Source of the DNA: Rathayibacter rathayi
GTDB taxonomy: Bacteria > Actinomycetota > Actinomycetes > Actinomycetales > Microbacteriaceae
Direction of reading: 5' to 3'
Assembly: GCF_004011095.1 (NCBI RefSeq)
Contig: NZ_CP028129.1
Location: 496,001-560,000 of the forward strand
Length of the DNA stretch: 64,000 bases
The notes under the pieces are model-generated. The model did not search any database, had not been told where the DNA came from, and worked only from the letters and a program-made list of their open reading frames with translations. How positions within the stretch are numbered: the first letter of the stretch is position 1; every line of letters starts with the position of its first letter. Below are positions 1 through 9,461 of the stretch, in pieces. Made by a program: the position numbers and the translations under genes.

Positions 1-1666
1 TCTCGACGGCGATCCGCTTCAGCAGCCCCTTGCGCAGGTGGCGCGGCGCGACGAGCAGGCGCTTGAACTTCTTCTCGATCGCGTAACCCGAGAGTTCGTT
101 GAACAGGCGGGTGAGGTCCTTGCCGACCTCCGGGTCGGCAGTGAGCAGGCCGAGGTCTTCATAAATGCGCGAGGTCTTCGGGTTGTAGTTGCCGGTGCCG
201 ATGTGGGAGTAGTGGCGGAGCACCCCGCCCTTCTCCTGGCGAATGACGAGCGCGAGCTTGCAGTGCGTCTTCAGCCCGACGAGGCCGTAGACGACGTGCA
301 CGCCCGCCTTCTCGAGCTTGCGGGCCCACGAGATGTTGGCTTGCTCGTCGAAGCGCGCCTTGATCTCGACCAGCGCGAGCACCTGCTTGCCGGACTCGGC
401 CGCGTCGATCAGCGCCTCGACGATGGGGGAGTCGCCCGAGGTGCGGTACAGCGTCTGCTTGATCGCGAGCACATCCGGATCCGCCGCCGCCTGCTCGAGG
501 AAGGACTGCACGCTCGTCGCGAACGACTCGTAGGGGTGGTGCAGCAGCACGTCACCGCGCGACACGGCCCTGAAGACGTCCTGGCGCTGGTTCGGCTCGC
601 TCGGCGAGAGCTGCACGGCCGTCGTCGGGACGTGGTTGGGGTATTTCAGGTCGGGCCGGTCGATCTTCTGCAGGCTGAAGAGCCCGCTGAGATCGAGCGG
701 AGCCGGGAGCTTATAGACCTCCTGGGTCGTGATGTCGAGCTCACGCACCAGCAGGCCCAGCGTCTCGTCGTCCATGTCGTCGGTAACCTCGAGGCGGATG
801 GGCGGGCCGAATCGGCGACGCAGCAGCTCTTTCTCGAGGGCCTTAATCAGATTCTCGGTCTCGTCTTCGTCGACCTCGACGTCCTCGTTGCGGGTCACCC
901 GGAAGACGTGGTGGTCGAGGATCTCCATGCCGGGGAACAGGTCGTCCAGCTGGTTGGCGATCAGGTCCTCGAGCGAGATGAACCGCATCGGCTCGCCCGG
1001 GGTCGCCACCCCGGCGATCCGCACGAAGCGCGGGAGCATCTGCGGAACCTTGAGGCGCGCGAACTCGACCTTCTGCGTCTTGGGATTGCGAACGCGCACC
1101 GAGAGGTTGAGCGAAAGGCCGGAAATGTAGGGGAACGGGTGGGCCGGGTCGACCGCCAGTGGCATCAGCACGGGGAACACCTGCGCCGAGAAATAGTCGT
1201 CGAGCACCGTGCGCTCGGCGTCGCTCAGCTCGTCCCAGCGGACGAGGTCGATGCCGCCCTCGCGCAGCGCGGGCTCGACGAGTTGCTTGAACGCCCGGGA
1301 ATGGCGCTGCTGGAGCAGATGCGCCTTTTCGGAGATGTCGGTCAGTACGTCGACGGGGACGCGGCCGATGTTGGTCGGCAAAGCCAGCCCCGTGAGGATG
1401 CGGCGCTTGAGGCCGGCGACGCGGACCATAAAGAATTCGTCGAGGTTCGACGAGAAGATCGCGAGGAAGTTGGCCCGCTCGAGCGCCGGCACCAGCGGAT
1501 CTTCCGCCAGCTCGAGGACGCGCTGGTTGAAGGCGAGCCAGCTCAGCTCACGGTCGAGGTAGCGGTTGTCGGGGAGGAGCGGGTCTGAGTGCTCCTCCTC
1601 CTCGTCGAAGTCGTCGTCGAGGTCATCGCTCAGGCCGTCTTCGAGAAGCAGGTTGTCGCCGTCCAT
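1..1666 (-). CDS. ppk1: Polyphosphate kinase 1, 3' end outside the window
   Basis: Polyphosphate kinase makes long-chain polyphosphate reversibly from ATP. Reading the complement from an ATG at 1666 gives an acidic N-terminus (a run of Asp/Glu), then [20 protein letters not shown] and [17 protein letters not shown], which are classic PPK N-domain motifs. Near the window edge comes [15 protein letters not shown], the HKD-type segment carrying the phosphorylated histidine. About 555 codons are visible. The family is usually near 700 residues, so roughly the last fifth is missing at the left edge. The plus strand carries a 516-codon open frame across the same DNA, which is only a shadow of this gene. 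mshD and glnR follow upstream on the same strand. Identification is secure. Confidence 0.95.
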   Translation of the reverse strand, partial: MDGDNLLLEDGLSDDLDDDFDEEEEHSDPLLPDNRYLDRELSWLAFNQRVLELAEDPLVPALERANFLAIFSSNLDEFFMVRVAGLKRRILTGLALPTNIGRVPVDVLTDISEKAHLLQQRHSRAFKQLVEPALREGGIDLVRWDELSDAERTVLDDYFSAQVFPVLMPLAVDPAHPFPYISGLSLNLSVRVRNPKTQKVEFARLKVPQMLPRFVRIAGVATPGEPMRFISLEDLIANQLDDLFPGMEILDHHVFRVTRNEDVEVDEDETENLIKALEKELLRRRFGPPIRLEVTDDMDDETLGLLVRELDITTQEVYKLPAPLDLSGLFSLQKIDRPDLKYPNHVPTTAVQLSPSEPNQRQDVFRAVSRGDVLLHHPYESFATSVQSFLEQAAADPDVLAIKQTLYRTSGDSPIVEALIDAAESGKQVLALVEIKARFDEQANISWARKLEKAGVHVVYGLVGLKTHCKLALVIRQEKGGVLRHYSHIGTGNYNPKTSRIYEDLGLLTADPEVGKDLTRLFNELSGYAIEKKFKRLLVAPRHLRKGLLKRIAVE

Positions 1667-1774
1667 GCGACCATCCTGGCATCGCGTCCGCCCACTGCGC
1701 GCCGCGGGCCGTGAACGCCGGATGAATGTCGGCCAGGGAGGGCCTGTGGAGGAGCGTCTACTCGGCGCACCGGC

Positions 1775-2656
1775 TCAGCGCACCGGTGCGGCGCGCTGTA
1801 GGTACTGCACGTCGACGGAGGCGTCCGTGAATCCGACCGAGCGGTAGAGCGCCACCGCCGAGCGGTTCTCGGCCTCGACGTAGAGGTCGGCCGTCGTGCA
1901 GCCCCGCTCCAGCATCCGCGCGAGTCCCGCGGCGAGCAGCGTGCGGCCAAGTCCGCGTCCGGCTGCCTCCGGAGCGACTCCCAGCACATAAATCTCACCG
2001 GTGGTCGACCCCGGCTCGATCTTCAGCCAGTCGTAGCCGATCAGCGTGCCATCCGCATCGCGCAGCAGCAGGAAGTCGCCCTCGTCGAACCACGGCTCCG
2101 CACGTCGGGCCGCCAGATCCTCCTCCGTCAGCCGCCCCTGCTCGGGGTGCGCCGCGAAGACCCGCGCGTTCAGCGCGACCCACTCGGCTGGATCGAGGCC
2201 ACGGGCGTCGGTGAGCAGGACCCCCTCGGGAACCCGGACCTCGGGCGCGGCGAGCGGCTCGAGTTCGACGTGCAGCAGCGTGCGGACCGCAGCGAAGCCG
2301 TGCGACGCCGCCAGCGCGCGAGCCGCCGGGTGGTCCCCGTGCGCCCAGGCGAGCAGGCCGGTGCGGCCGCTCGCGAGCACCTGCTCGAGAGCCGCGGTGC
2401 CGAAGCCCACTCCCCGCCACTCGGGATCGACGACGAACTCCAGCTCGCCCTGCCCGAGGATCGCGGCCGCCACTACCACATCGGCGCGCAGGCCCACGAG
2501 GAGAGTGCGCGAGCCGGTCCGAGCATCGACGAGGGCCTGATCGCTGAACGGGGGCTGGTGGTCGAACCAGGTGGCTCGGCCGATCAGGTGTTCTAGGCCG
2601 GCCGCGACGGCGGGATCGGCCAGGTCCTCAACGGACAGGTTGAGAGACTCGCTCAT
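1775..2656 (-). CDS. mshD: Mycothiol synthase (MshD)
   Basis: MshD acetylates Cys-GlcN-Ins with acetyl-CoA, the last step of mycothiol synthesis, in the cytosol. The 293-residue protein has two tandem GNAT domains: a degenerate one at about residues 1-130 and a full one at about 150-290. The second holds the acetyl-CoA binding signature [14 protein letters not shown] and the end motif YRSVGFT. Length matches the family. The ATG at 2656 is preceded by GAGGAC, and the gene overlaps the end of the upstream GlnR-type regulator by about 29 bases, so translation is likely coupled. The GlnR-MshD order is the same as in Mycobacterium (Rv0818-Rv0819). The presence of mycothiol synthesis itself supports an actinobacterial host. 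Confidence 0.93.
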   Translation of the reverse strand: MSESLNLSVEDLADPAVAAGLEHLIGRATWFDHQPPFSDQALVDARTGSRTLLVGLRADVVVAAAILGQGELEFVVDPEWRGVGFGTAALEQVLASGRTGLLAWAHGDHPAARALAASHGFAAVRTLLHVELEPLAAPEVRVPEGVLLTDARGLDPAEWVALNARVFAAHPEQGRLTEEDLAARRAEPWFDEGDFLLLRDADGTLIGYDWLKIEPGSTTGEIYVLGVAPEAAGRGLGRTLLAAGLARMLERGCTTADLYVEAENRSAVALYRSVGFTDASVDVQYLQRAAPVR

Positions 2657-3317
2657 TGTCCTCTTCGTACACGTTGAAGCGGTATCCGACGTTGCGGACC
2701 GTGCCGATCAGCGACTCCAGGTCGCCGAGCTTCGCGCGAAGGCGCCGCACATGCACGTCGACCGTGCGGGTGCCACCGAAGTAGTCGTAGCCCCAGACCT
2801 CGCTCAGCAGCTGCTCCCGGGTGAAGACGCGCGAGGGGTGTGTGGCGAAGAAGCGGAGGAGCTCGAACTCCTTGAAGGTGAGGTCGAGCGGACGCCCGTG
2901 CACTTTGGCGGAGTAGCTGGCCTCGTCGATCACGACGCCGGAGGCCTGGATCCGCGAGGTCGACTGCTCCTGCGCCAGCCTGCCGATCACCAGGCGGATG
3001 CGGGCGTCGACCTCGGCGGGGCCTGCCGAGTCGAGGATGACGTCGTTGACGCCCCAGTCGGCCGAGACCGCCGTGAGACCGCCCTCGGTGAGGATCAGGA
3101 TGAGGGGGACGTTGATGCCCGTGGTCGTGAGGATCTTGCAGAGCGACTTCGCGCTGGCGAGGTCCTGCCGCGCGTCGACCAGGATCAGATCGCAGCTCGG
3201 AGCGTTCACGAGCTGGGCGGGTTCCGCGGGGATCTGCCGGGTTCGGTGGCTGAGGAGCCCCAGCGCGGGGAGCACCTCGGCGCCTCCCGCCGAGGTCAGT
3301 ATCAACAACTGCGCCAC
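2628..3317 (-). CDS. glnR: GlnR-type orphan OmpR-family response regulator
   Basis: This is a DNA-binding regulator with a receiver domain (residues 1-115) and an OmpR winged helix (residues 130-225, ending in the motif [14 protein letters not shown]). The receiver is atypical. The usual acidic pair near residue 8 is replaced by TSAGG, although Asp48 remains in LILVDAR. That is the pattern of the actinobacterial orphan regulator GlnR, which controls nitrogen assimilation without a partner kinase, and no kinase gene is adjacent. Position directly before mshD supports the name. The start is GTG at 3317 with GGAGG seven bases upstream. A different orphan OmpR regulator is the main alternative. 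Confidence 0.82.
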   Translation of the reverse strand: MAQLLILTSAGGAEVLPALGLLSHRTRQIPAEPAQLVNAPSCDLILVDARQDLASAKSLCKILTTTGINVPLILILTEGGLTAVSADWGVNDVILDSAGPAEVDARIRLVIGRLAQEQSTSRIQASGVVIDEASYSAKVHGRPLDLTFKEFELLRFFATHPSRVFTREQLLSEVWGYDYFGGTRTVDVHVRRLRAKLGDLESLIGTVRNVGYRFNVYEEDNERVSQPVR

Positions 3318-3393
3318 TGATCCTCCAGAACTGGTCTGCCCGCAATACTAGCGGCGGGCTGGGAGAGGCGGCCTCCTGGGGCACAATTGAGAA

Positions 3394-3654
3394 ATGGGCA
3401 GCGATCGGGTGGGCATCGGGATCGTCTGGGTGCTCGCGCTCCTGGGTTCCGCGGTGACCTTGACCGCCTCCGCTGCGGAATCCCGTCAGCTCTGGCTCGC
3501 GCTGACCTTCGGTGGCTGCGTGCTCGCGACGTTCGCCGTGCAGCTGGCGGTGGCCCGCGCCGAGGGGTACCTCTTGCGCGCGATGACGAGCATCGTCGGG
3601 GCGATGGCCCTCGTCGCGGTTGCGAGCGGGATCGCCCTCCTCCTGCCCATCTGA
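3394..3654 (+). CDS. Small integral membrane protein, unknown function
   Basis: An 86-residue protein with three hydrophobic stretches: residues 6-26, 32-53 and 62-85. The last ends directly at the C-terminus with IALLLPI. No catalytic motif is visible. It starts at ATG 3394, divergent from the glnR gene with about 75 bases between them. I do not recognise a named family. It most likely sits in the cytoplasmic membrane. Confidence 0.6.
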   Translation: MGSDRVGIGIVWVLALLGSAVTLTASAAESRQLWLALTFGGCVLATFAVQLAVARAEGYLLRAMTSIVGAMALVAVASGIALLLPI

Positions 3655-3724
3655 GCACTCCCTGCGCGCCTGAGCACTCACGTCCTCCCGCCGCGGTGTC
3701 GGACCCGGCGGGTAAGATGAAGCC

Positions 3725-3835
3725 ATGCTTCTTGCCCTGGAACTCTTCTATCTCGGTCTGCTCGGGCTCGCCTCCCTCGCCATCGCGTGGGTCTCCGGCG
3801 TGGTCGTCTACAAGCTCTACCGCGGCCAGAGCTAG
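3725..3835 (+). CDS. Very short single-pass membrane peptide (36 residues)
   Basis: ATG at 3725 opens a 36-residue reading frame, MLLALELFYLGLLGLASLAI followed by a second hydrophobic stretch and the basic end YKLYRGQS, stopping at TAG 3833-3835. Almost the whole peptide is hydrophobic, with positive charge only at the C-terminus, which fits a single membrane helix. A purine-rich stretch, GGTAAGATGAAG, lies just upstream. It sits tightly between the preceding small membrane protein and the nitrobindin-like gene on the same strand. It is too short for family assignment, so it may be a real small protein or an accident of composition. Confidence 0.5.
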   Translation: MLLALELFYLGLLGLASLAIAWVSGVVVYKLYRGQS

Positions 3836-3851
3836 CCGCTCCGGAGCGCGC

Positions 3852-4460
3852 GTGATCTCGCTTCCTTCGGGCCTCCCGCCCGAACTCGTCCCGCTCTCCT
3901 GGCTGCTCGGCGTCTGGGAGGGCTCCGGCGTCATCGACTACGCCGTCGGCGACGACTCCGTGCAGGCTGAGTTCGGCCACCGCATCAGTTTCAGCTACGA
4001 CGGGCTGCCGTACCTCAACTACAGCTCTTATACCTGGCTGATCGAGGACGGCGCCGACGAGACGCCTCGTCCGCTGGTCAGCGAGATGGGTTACTGGCGC
4101 CTGAGCCGCGCGCTCACCGACGCGGACGCCGGCCCCGCAATGCTGCCCGGCCGCGGCGCCCCCGCCTTCCCCGACGCGGAGTCGGTCGAGACGCTGCGCA
4201 ACGCTGCCGGCGGCTTCGACATCGAGGTTTCGCTCGTGCATCCGGACGGAGTGAGCGAACTCTACCTCGGCCAGGTCAAGGGGCCGCGGATCGACCTCGC
4301 AACCGACGCGGTGATGCGCACCGCCGCGGCGAAGGACTACGCCGCGGCGACCCGCCTCTACGGCTTGGTCGACGACCACCTGCTCTGGGCCTGGGACATC
4401 GCTGCCCTCGGGCAGGGCCTGCGCACCCATTCCTCCGGACGGCTGGCCCGTGTCGACTGA
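3852..4460 (+). CDS. FABP-like / nitrobindin family heme-binding beta-barrel protein
   Basis: A 202-residue protein of the DUF1794 / nitrobindin family. The family signature GxWxGxG is seen as GVWEGSG near residue 22, followed by strand-rich sequence and ending with WAWDIAALGQGLRTHSSGRL. Nitrobindins bind heme in a ten-stranded barrel and isomerise peroxynitrite or sense NO; substrate preference cannot be read here. I chose GTG 3852 as start because it directly precedes the conserved N-terminus. The stop overlaps the next gene by 11 bases, so the two are co-translated. Confidence 0.8.
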   Translation: MISLPSGLPPELVPLSWLLGVWEGSGVIDYAVGDDSVQAEFGHRISFSYDGLPYLNYSSYTWLIEDGADETPRPLVSEMGYWRLSRALTDADAGPAMLPGRGAPAFPDAESVETLRNAAGGFDIEVSLVHPDGVSELYLGQVKGPRIDLATDAVMRTAAAKDYAAATRLYGLVDDHLLWAWDIAALGQGLRTHSSGRLARVD

Positions 4461-5589
4461 CGCCATTTCCCCACTCCTCGCGGCCGCGGGAGCCGTGGCC
4501 ACGACCAGCGCTGCCGAGCCCGGTGTCGCCGCTCACTACGGCGAGCCCTTCCGGGAGCAGCGGGCGCTCGCGGCCGGAACCGCCCTCGTCGATCTCTCCG
4601 GCCGCGGAGTCGTGACCGTCACCGGCCCCGACCGCCTGACCTGGCTCGATTCGCTCACCAGTCAAGCCGTCTCCCGCCTGGCTCCCGGTGCCAGCGCTGA
4701 AACCCTCTTGCTCGACCCGACGGGCCGGATCGAGCATGTCATCCGCCTCGTCGACGACGGGGAGACCGCCTGGCTCCTGCTCGACCGCGACGAGACCGTG
4801 GGCCTGGCGACCTGGCTCGACCAGATGCGCTTCATGCTCCGCGTCGAGGTCGCCGACCGCACCGCGGAGTTCGCGACCCTCGCTGCACTCGGCAACGGCA
4901 CGGCTCTGGCGCTCGCGTTATCCCTGGCCGGGGCTCCCGTCGTCTGGAGCGACCCGTGGTCGCAGGTCCAGCCGGGAGGCTGGCAGTACGCGCTCACCGC
5001 CGAGCACCCGGGGGCGGCGTGGGAACTCCGCGAGGTGCTGGTACCGAGGGCGGGACTCGACGCGCTCGCCGCGACGGCCGCCGAGACCGGTGTCTCGCTC
5101 GCCGGAGTAGACGCCCTCGAGGCCCTGCGCATCGCCGCCTGGCGTCCCCGCCACGCGACCGAGGTCGACGAACGGTCCATCCCGCACGAGCTCGACCTCC
5201 TCCGCTCGAGCGTGCACCTCGCCAAGGGCTGCTACCGGGGCCAGGAGACGGTGGCGAAGGTGCACAACCTCGGCCACCCGCCGCGGCGCTTGGTGCTGTT
5301 GCAGCTTGACGGCTCCGACTCGGTGCTGCCGGCGCACGGAGATGTCATCACCGCCCTCAAGGGCGGCGAATCGGTTGAGGTCGGCGCCATCACCTCCAGT
5401 GCCTGGCACTACGAGGACGGGCCCGTCGCCCTCGGGGTCGTCAAGCGGAGTGTCCCCGTCGACCTCGAGCTGACGGTGCTCGCTGGTGACTCCCGCATCG
5501 CCGCGGCTCAGGAGGTTGTGGTCCCACCCGGTGCCGGAGCGGAGGCGGGCGTGCCCCGCCTGCCCCGCCTCGGGGCGACGACCAGGTAG
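4450..5589 (+). CDS. ygfZ: YgfZ/GcvT-type folate-binding protein
   Basis: A 379-residue protein of the tetrahydrofolate-binding GcvT-like family that supports iron-sulfur cluster assembly or repair. The diagnostic YgfZ signature, KGCYRGQETVAK, is present at about residue 258. The N-terminal folate-binding domain contains VTGPDRLTWLDSLTSQ. The conserved cysteine within KGCY is retained, as in functional YgfZ. The start is GTG 4450, inside the end of the nitrobindin-like gene, pointing to an operon with it. That fits a shared theme of heme and Fe-S protection, though this is inference. Confidence 0.87.
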   Translation: MSTDAISPLLAAAGAVATTSAAEPGVAAHYGEPFREQRALAAGTALVDLSGRGVVTVTGPDRLTWLDSLTSQAVSRLAPGASAETLLLDPTGRIEHVIRLVDDGETAWLLLDRDETVGLATWLDQMRFMLRVEVADRTAEFATLAALGNGTALALALSLAGAPVVWSDPWSQVQPGGWQYALTAEHPGAAWELREVLVPRAGLDALAATAAETGVSLAGVDALEALRIAAWRPRHATEVDERSIPHELDLLRSSVHLAKGCYRGQETVAKVHNLGHPPRRLVLLQLDGSDSVLPAHGDVITALKGGESVEVGAITSSAWHYEDGPVALGVVKRSVPVDLELTVLAGDSRIAAAQEVVVPPGAGAEAGVPRLPRLGATTR

Positions 5590-5597
5590 GCCGCGCC

Positions 5598-6728
5598 GTG
5601 GTGGCCGCAGGACCCGCCGAGCGGGGCCGGACGGCCGACCGGCTGCGCAGTCTGGTCCGCACCCCCGGGCTGAGTCCTGCCCGGGCTCTGGCCCGCGCGG
5701 GCGCCTCGGTGCCCGCGGTTGTGCAGATCGTGGTCGCGGCGACCCTCGCCTACTCCGTCGCGCACGTCCTGCTCGGGCACCGCTCGCCGGTCCTCGCGCT
5801 GACCGTGACGATCTCGAGCCTGGGTATCGCCCGCGACACGAGGCCCAAGCAAGTGGCCGAGACCGCGACGGGGATGCTGATCGGCATCACGGCGAGCGAG
5901 GTCCTGCTGCTCGCGTGGGGGAGCGGAGTCTGGCAGCTCGCGGTGGTCCTCGCGATCGTCGTCACCCTCGGACGCGCGCTCTCGCCCTCGCCAGGGTTCG
6001 CGGTCGCCGCCGGCACCCAGGCGATGCTGGTGATGATCCTCCCCGCGCCGGAGGGTGGAGTGCTCACCCGCAGCGTCGACGGCCTGATCGGCGGGCTCGC
6101 GGCGCTGCTCTGCACGGCGATCGTGCCCCGCCCGCCCCTGCGCACGGCACGGGCGGAGGCGCACCGGCTGGTGAGCGCACTCAGCCGCACCGTCGAGGAG
6201 CTGGCCGACGCGCTCCGCCGCGGCGACTCGTCCGCCTCCTCCGCCGCCCTCGAGCGGATCCGTCGTACGCAGCCGGTGATCGATGGCTGGGCCGCGGCAC
6301 TCGACTCGGCGACCGGGGTCGCGCGGATCTCGCCGTTCGTTCGCCGGCACCGCGGCGAACTCGCGCGACAGGCCACCATGCTCGCCGCCCTCGACCTGGC
6401 GACCCGGAATCTGCGCATCGTCGCGCGGCGCACCGACTTCCTCGTCGGCGATGCCGCCCCGCGGCCGGCGCTCGCCGGAGCGGTCGCCGCCCTCGCACCG
6501 GGCATCGCCCTGCTCGACCGAGCAGTCGCCGATCCGTCCGTGCTCGCCCTCGCACGTCAGGATCTCGTGCTGCTCGCGACCACGCTTGACCCTCAACGAT
6601 TGATCCCGGAGGCGCGGCTCACGGAGAAGACGGTGTTGGTCCTCCTCCGGCCGCTCGTTGTCGACCTGCTCGTAGCGACCGGCACCGATCCGGCCGAGGC
6701 GCGTGCTGCGCTGCCGCCGCTCGCCTAG
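5598..6728 (+). CDS. FUSC / ArAE-type aromatic acid exporter-like membrane protein
   Basis: A 376-residue protein. The N-terminal half (about residues 35-175) carries four to five hydrophobic helices, including VVAATLAYSVAHVLLG and ATGMLIGITASEVLLL, as in the FUSC (fusaric acid resistance) half-domain. The C-terminal half is a soluble, helix-rich cytoplasmic region. Such proteins occur widely in actinobacteria next to housekeeping genes and their substrates are unknown. It starts at GTG 5598, nine bases after the folate-binding protein gene, and so may be transcribed with it. Confidence 0.72.
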   Translation: MVAAGPAERGRTADRLRSLVRTPGLSPARALARAGASVPAVVQIVVAATLAYSVAHVLLGHRSPVLALTVTISSLGIARDTRPKQVAETATGMLIGITASEVLLLAWGSGVWQLAVVLAIVVTLGRALSPSPGFAVAAGTQAMLVMILPAPEGGVLTRSVDGLIGGLAALLCTAIVPRPPLRTARAEAHRLVSALSRTVEELADALRRGDSSASSAALERIRRTQPVIDGWAAALDSATGVARISPFVRRHRGELARQATMLAALDLATRNLRIVARRTDFLVGDAAPRPALAGAVAALAPGIALLDRAVADPSVLALARQDLVLLATTLDPQRLIPEARLTEKTVLVLLRPLVVDLLVATGTDPAEARAALPPLA

Positions 6729-6731
6729 CGC

Positions 6732-7541
6732 TCAGGAGGCGGGGGCGACCGCCCCCCACGCGACCGTCACCTCGCCCAGGCGCCAGCGGCGGGGGCCGCC
6801 GAGGACCGGCCACTCCCGGCGCAGATCACGGACCGCCGCGATCCAGCGCTGACGGGGACCGTAGACAGCGAGCGGCGCGTTGAGCGTCCACGCGCGATCG
6901 AGAGCCGAGAGGAAGGCATGCACACCCTCGCCGGCGACATTGCGGTGGATGAGCGCCTTGGGCAGGCGCTCGGCCGCCGTCATCGGCGAGGGGATCGCTG
7001 CGAGCCGGAGCGACAGGGTCAGTGAGCGAGGGCCCTCTCGGCCGATCTCGATCCAGGTGCAGATGCGCCCGATCTCGTCGCAGGTGCCCTCGACCAGCAT
7101 GCCGTCCGGCTGCAGCCGGTCGGTCATTGTTCCCCATGCGGCGGCCACTGCGTCCTCGTCGTACTGCCGCAACACGTTGAAGGCGCGGATGATGCTCGCG
7201 CGCCGGCCTGCGGGCAGGGGCACCTCGAAACCGCCGCGCTCGAACTGGACCCGCGCGTCGGCCGGGAAGGGCGTGCCGCCCTCCCGCACCCGAGCGAGTT
7301 GCTTTCTGGCAATGTCGACGCGGGCCGGCTCGATGTCGAGGCCGAGCACCTCTACGCCCGGTGCCGTGCTGACGAGGCGGCGGTGCAGCTCGAGGGTGGT
7401 GACCGCGCTCGCACCGAAGCCGAGGTCGACCACGAGCGGCATGGCTGTGCTCCGCAGGACGGGCAGTTCGGCGAGTCGGCGGTCGACCCTGCGGAGGCGA
7501 TTCGTGCCCGTCGTCCCGCGGGTGACGGCTCCGATCGGCAT
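6732..7541 (-). CDS. Class I SAM-dependent methyltransferase-like protein
   Basis: A 269-residue protein with a Rossmann methyltransferase core. Motif I reads VVDLGFGASAVTTLEL, motif II VEVLGLDIEPARV, and post-I residues read IIRAFNVLRQY. A longer open frame upstream is not needed, because ATG 7541 directly precedes the conserved sequence and lies 48 bases from the divergent gpmA gene. The substrate is unknown. The C-terminal part (SALDRAWTLNAPLAVYGPRQ) is characteristic of a group of actinobacterial hypothetical methyltransferases near phosphoglycerate mutase. Confidence 0.75.
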   Translation of the reverse strand: MPIGAVTRGTTGTNRLRRVDRRLAELPVLRSTAMPLVVDLGFGASAVTTLELHRRLVSTAPGVEVLGLDIEPARVDIARKQLARVREGGTPFPADARVQFERGGFEVPLPAGRRASIIRAFNVLRQYDEDAVAAAWGTMTDRLQPDGMLVEGTCDEIGRICTWIEIGREGPRSLTLSLRLAAIPSPMTAAERLPKALIHRNVAGEGVHAFLSALDRAWTLNAPLAVYGPRQRWIAAVRDLRREWPVLGGPRRWRLGEVTVAWGAVAPAS

Positions 7542-7589
7542 GCACTCCAGCGTATCCGCGGGTGAGAGGGCCGCCTCTAAGCTTGATGC

Positions 7590-8342
7590 ATGTCCGAGAC
7601 CTACACTCTCATCCTCGTGCGCCACGGCAACAGCGAGTGGAACCAGAAGAACCTGTTCACCGGCTGGGTCGACGTGCGGCTGACCGAGCAGGGAGTCGCG
7701 GAGGCCACCCGCGCCGGCGAGCTGCTGACCGAGGCGGGTCTGCACCCCGACATCGTCTACACCTCGCGTCAGACCCGCGCGATCCAGACCGCGAACATCG
7801 CCCTCGAGGTCGCCGACCGCCTGTGGATCGACGTCAAGCGCTCCTGGCGCCTCAACGAGCGCCACTACGGCGCGCTGCAGGGCAAGGACAAGGCGCAGAC
7901 CCTCGCCGAGTACGGCGCCGAGCAGTTCCAGACCTGGCGCCGCTCCTTCGATGTCCCGCCGCCCCCGCTGGACGACGACGACCAGTACTCGCAGGCGCAC
8001 GACGAGCGCTACGCCGACCTCGGCGACGCCCTGCCGCGCACTGAGTCGCTCAAGCTCGTGATCGAGCGGATGCTGCCCTACTGGGAGTCCGACATCAAGC
8101 CGGATCTCGCGTCGGGCAAGACCGTCATGATCACCGCGCACGGCAACTCGCTCCGCGCCCTGGTAAAGACGCTCGACGGTATCTCGGACTCGGACATCGC
8201 CGAGCTCAACATCCCAACGGGGATCCCGCTCGTCTACACGCTCGACGAGAACTTCGAGCCGATCGGCGAGGCGCGCTACCTCGACCCCGAGGCCGCAGCC
8301 GCCGGTGCCGCCGCCGTCGCCGCCCAGGGCGCCAAGAAGTAG
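7590..8342 (+). CDS. gpmA: 2,3-bisphosphoglycerate-dependent phosphoglycerate mutase
   Basis: A glycolytic enzyme interconverting 3- and 2-phosphoglycerate. The 250-residue protein opens with the catalytic [10 protein letters not shown] motif (phospho-histidine near residue 13), followed by [13 protein letters not shown], then [10 protein letters not shown] and the second histidine in [10 protein letters not shown]. The length fits the dPGM family. The C-terminus ends in an Ala-rich tail followed by KK. Adjacent phoU and senX3-regX3 give the same neighbourhood as in mycobacteria (gpm1-senX3-regX3). Confidence 0.96.
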   Translation: MSETYTLILVRHGNSEWNQKNLFTGWVDVRLTEQGVAEATRAGELLTEAGLHPDIVYTSRQTRAIQTANIALEVADRLWIDVKRSWRLNERHYGALQGKDKAQTLAEYGAEQFQTWRRSFDVPPPPLDDDDQYSQAHDERYADLGDALPRTESLKLVIERMLPYWESDIKPDLASGKTVMITAHGNSLRALVKTLDGISDSDIAELNIPTGIPLVYTLDENFEPIGEARYLDPEAAAAGAAAVAAQGAKK

Positions 8343-8407
8343 CCGTCGCCCTCCTCCCGCCCCCACCGCCTCCACCCCCCTCCCCCACCTTCGGCTCGCG
8401 AAAACAC

Positions 8408-8446
8408 CTTCGGCTCGCAGGATCAGATGATTCCTGCGAGCCGAAG
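8408..8446. terminator. Bidirectional hairpin between gpmA and phoU
   Basis: Perfect 15-base arms, CTTCGGCTCGCAGGA at 8408-8422 and its complement at 8432-8446, surround a nine-base loop. The hairpin lies between convergent genes, so it probably stops transcription in both directions. Related CGAGCCG-type half repeats lie just left (about 8393) and right (about 8456). Confidence 0.7.
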
Positions 8447-8603
8447 CACGTTTCACGAGCCGGAGTTCAGTCGCGACGAGGCGAACGGGCGGATCGCGTG
8501 TCAGCGATTCGCCCTAGCCGGTGGTGACCCGCTCTGCGGAACGCGCCGTCTCGCGGAGCCGACCGCGGTCGGAGTTGCGCTCGTGCGACTCCGACGATCC
8601 GAC

Positions 8604-9245
8604 TCAGCCCCAGTCGCCCGAAATCAGGTACTGGACCTTCTTCGCGATCGACACGGCGTGGTCGGCGAAGCGTTCGTGGTAGCGGCTGGCGAGGGTCGCA
8701 TCGACGGTGTCCGCGGCCTGGCCCTTCCACGCTTCGCTGAGCACCTTGTCGAAGACGCTGACGTGTAGCTCGTCGATCTTGTCGTCCTCGTCGCGGATCT
8801 CCTCCGCGATGCGGGGGTCCTGCGAGCGCAGTAGCTCTGTCAGCTTGTGCGCAACGACCACGTCGAGCCGCCCCATCTCGACGAAGGTCGGGCGCAGGCT
8901 CTTCGGGACGACCTTGTCCGGGAAGCGGTACCGTGAGAGCTGGGCGATGTGTTCGGCGATGTCGCCCATCCGCTCGAGCGAAGCGCTGATCCGCAGCGCC
9001 GAGACGACGATCCGCAGGTCGCGCGCGACCGGGTTTTGCCGGGCGAGGATGTCGATGGCGAGTTCGTCCAGGCTGATGGCCAGCTCGTCGATCCGCGCGT
9101 CGCTCGCGATGACCTCCTCGGCGAGGGTCACGTCGGAGTGGTTGAACGCCTGGGTCGCCTTCTCAATGGCGATCTCGACGAGCCCGGAGATCTCGACGAG
9201 TCGTTCCTGGACCTCGGCCAGCTCCTGCTGGAAAACTTCGCGCAT
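8604..9245 (-). CDS. phoU: Phosphate-transport system regulator PhoU
   Basis: PhoU links the phosphate ABC transporter to its sensor kinase. The 213-residue all-helical protein has the two repeats of three helices typical of PhoU. Each carries the metal-binding E/DxxxD pattern: LERMGDIAEHIAQLSRY near residue 90 and YHERFADHAVSIAKKVQYL near residue 190. I set the start at ATG 9245 (MREVFQQELAEVQERL), since the longer frame upstream lacks family similarity. The divergent senX3-regX3 genes are its functional partners. Confidence 0.95.
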   Translation of the reverse strand: MREVFQQELAEVQERLVEISGLVEIAIEKATQAFNHSDVTLAEEVIASDARIDELAISLDELAIDILARQNPVARDLRIVVSALRISASLERMGDIAEHIAQLSRYRFPDKVVPKSLRPTFVEMGRLDVVVAHKLTELLRSQDPRIAEEIRDEDDKIDELHVSVFDKVLSEAWKGQAADTVDATLASRYHERFADHAVSIAKKVQYLISGDWG

Positions 9246-9461
9246 CTGTGTTCGACCCCTTCTACGGCGCACAAGGACGACGGCGCCGGATCTGCGGCGA
9301 GCACCTCGCGCGCCGCTGCGACTGCACTCCGTAGGCGCAGGCGCAGTCATGATGACCACGGCAGGTTAACGGACGGTGCCGGGCGCTTGAACAGTACTCG
9401 ACCCTGGTCGATCGGCAGGCGTCTGGTAGGGGGAGGACCGGTGGATGGTTAGCCTGGGTCC

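Noticed and set aside
38..1588. 516-codon plus-strand open frame
   Set aside because: It is antisense to polyphosphate kinase, whose motifs are clear on the other strand; the plus product is Arg/Glu-rich with no family features.
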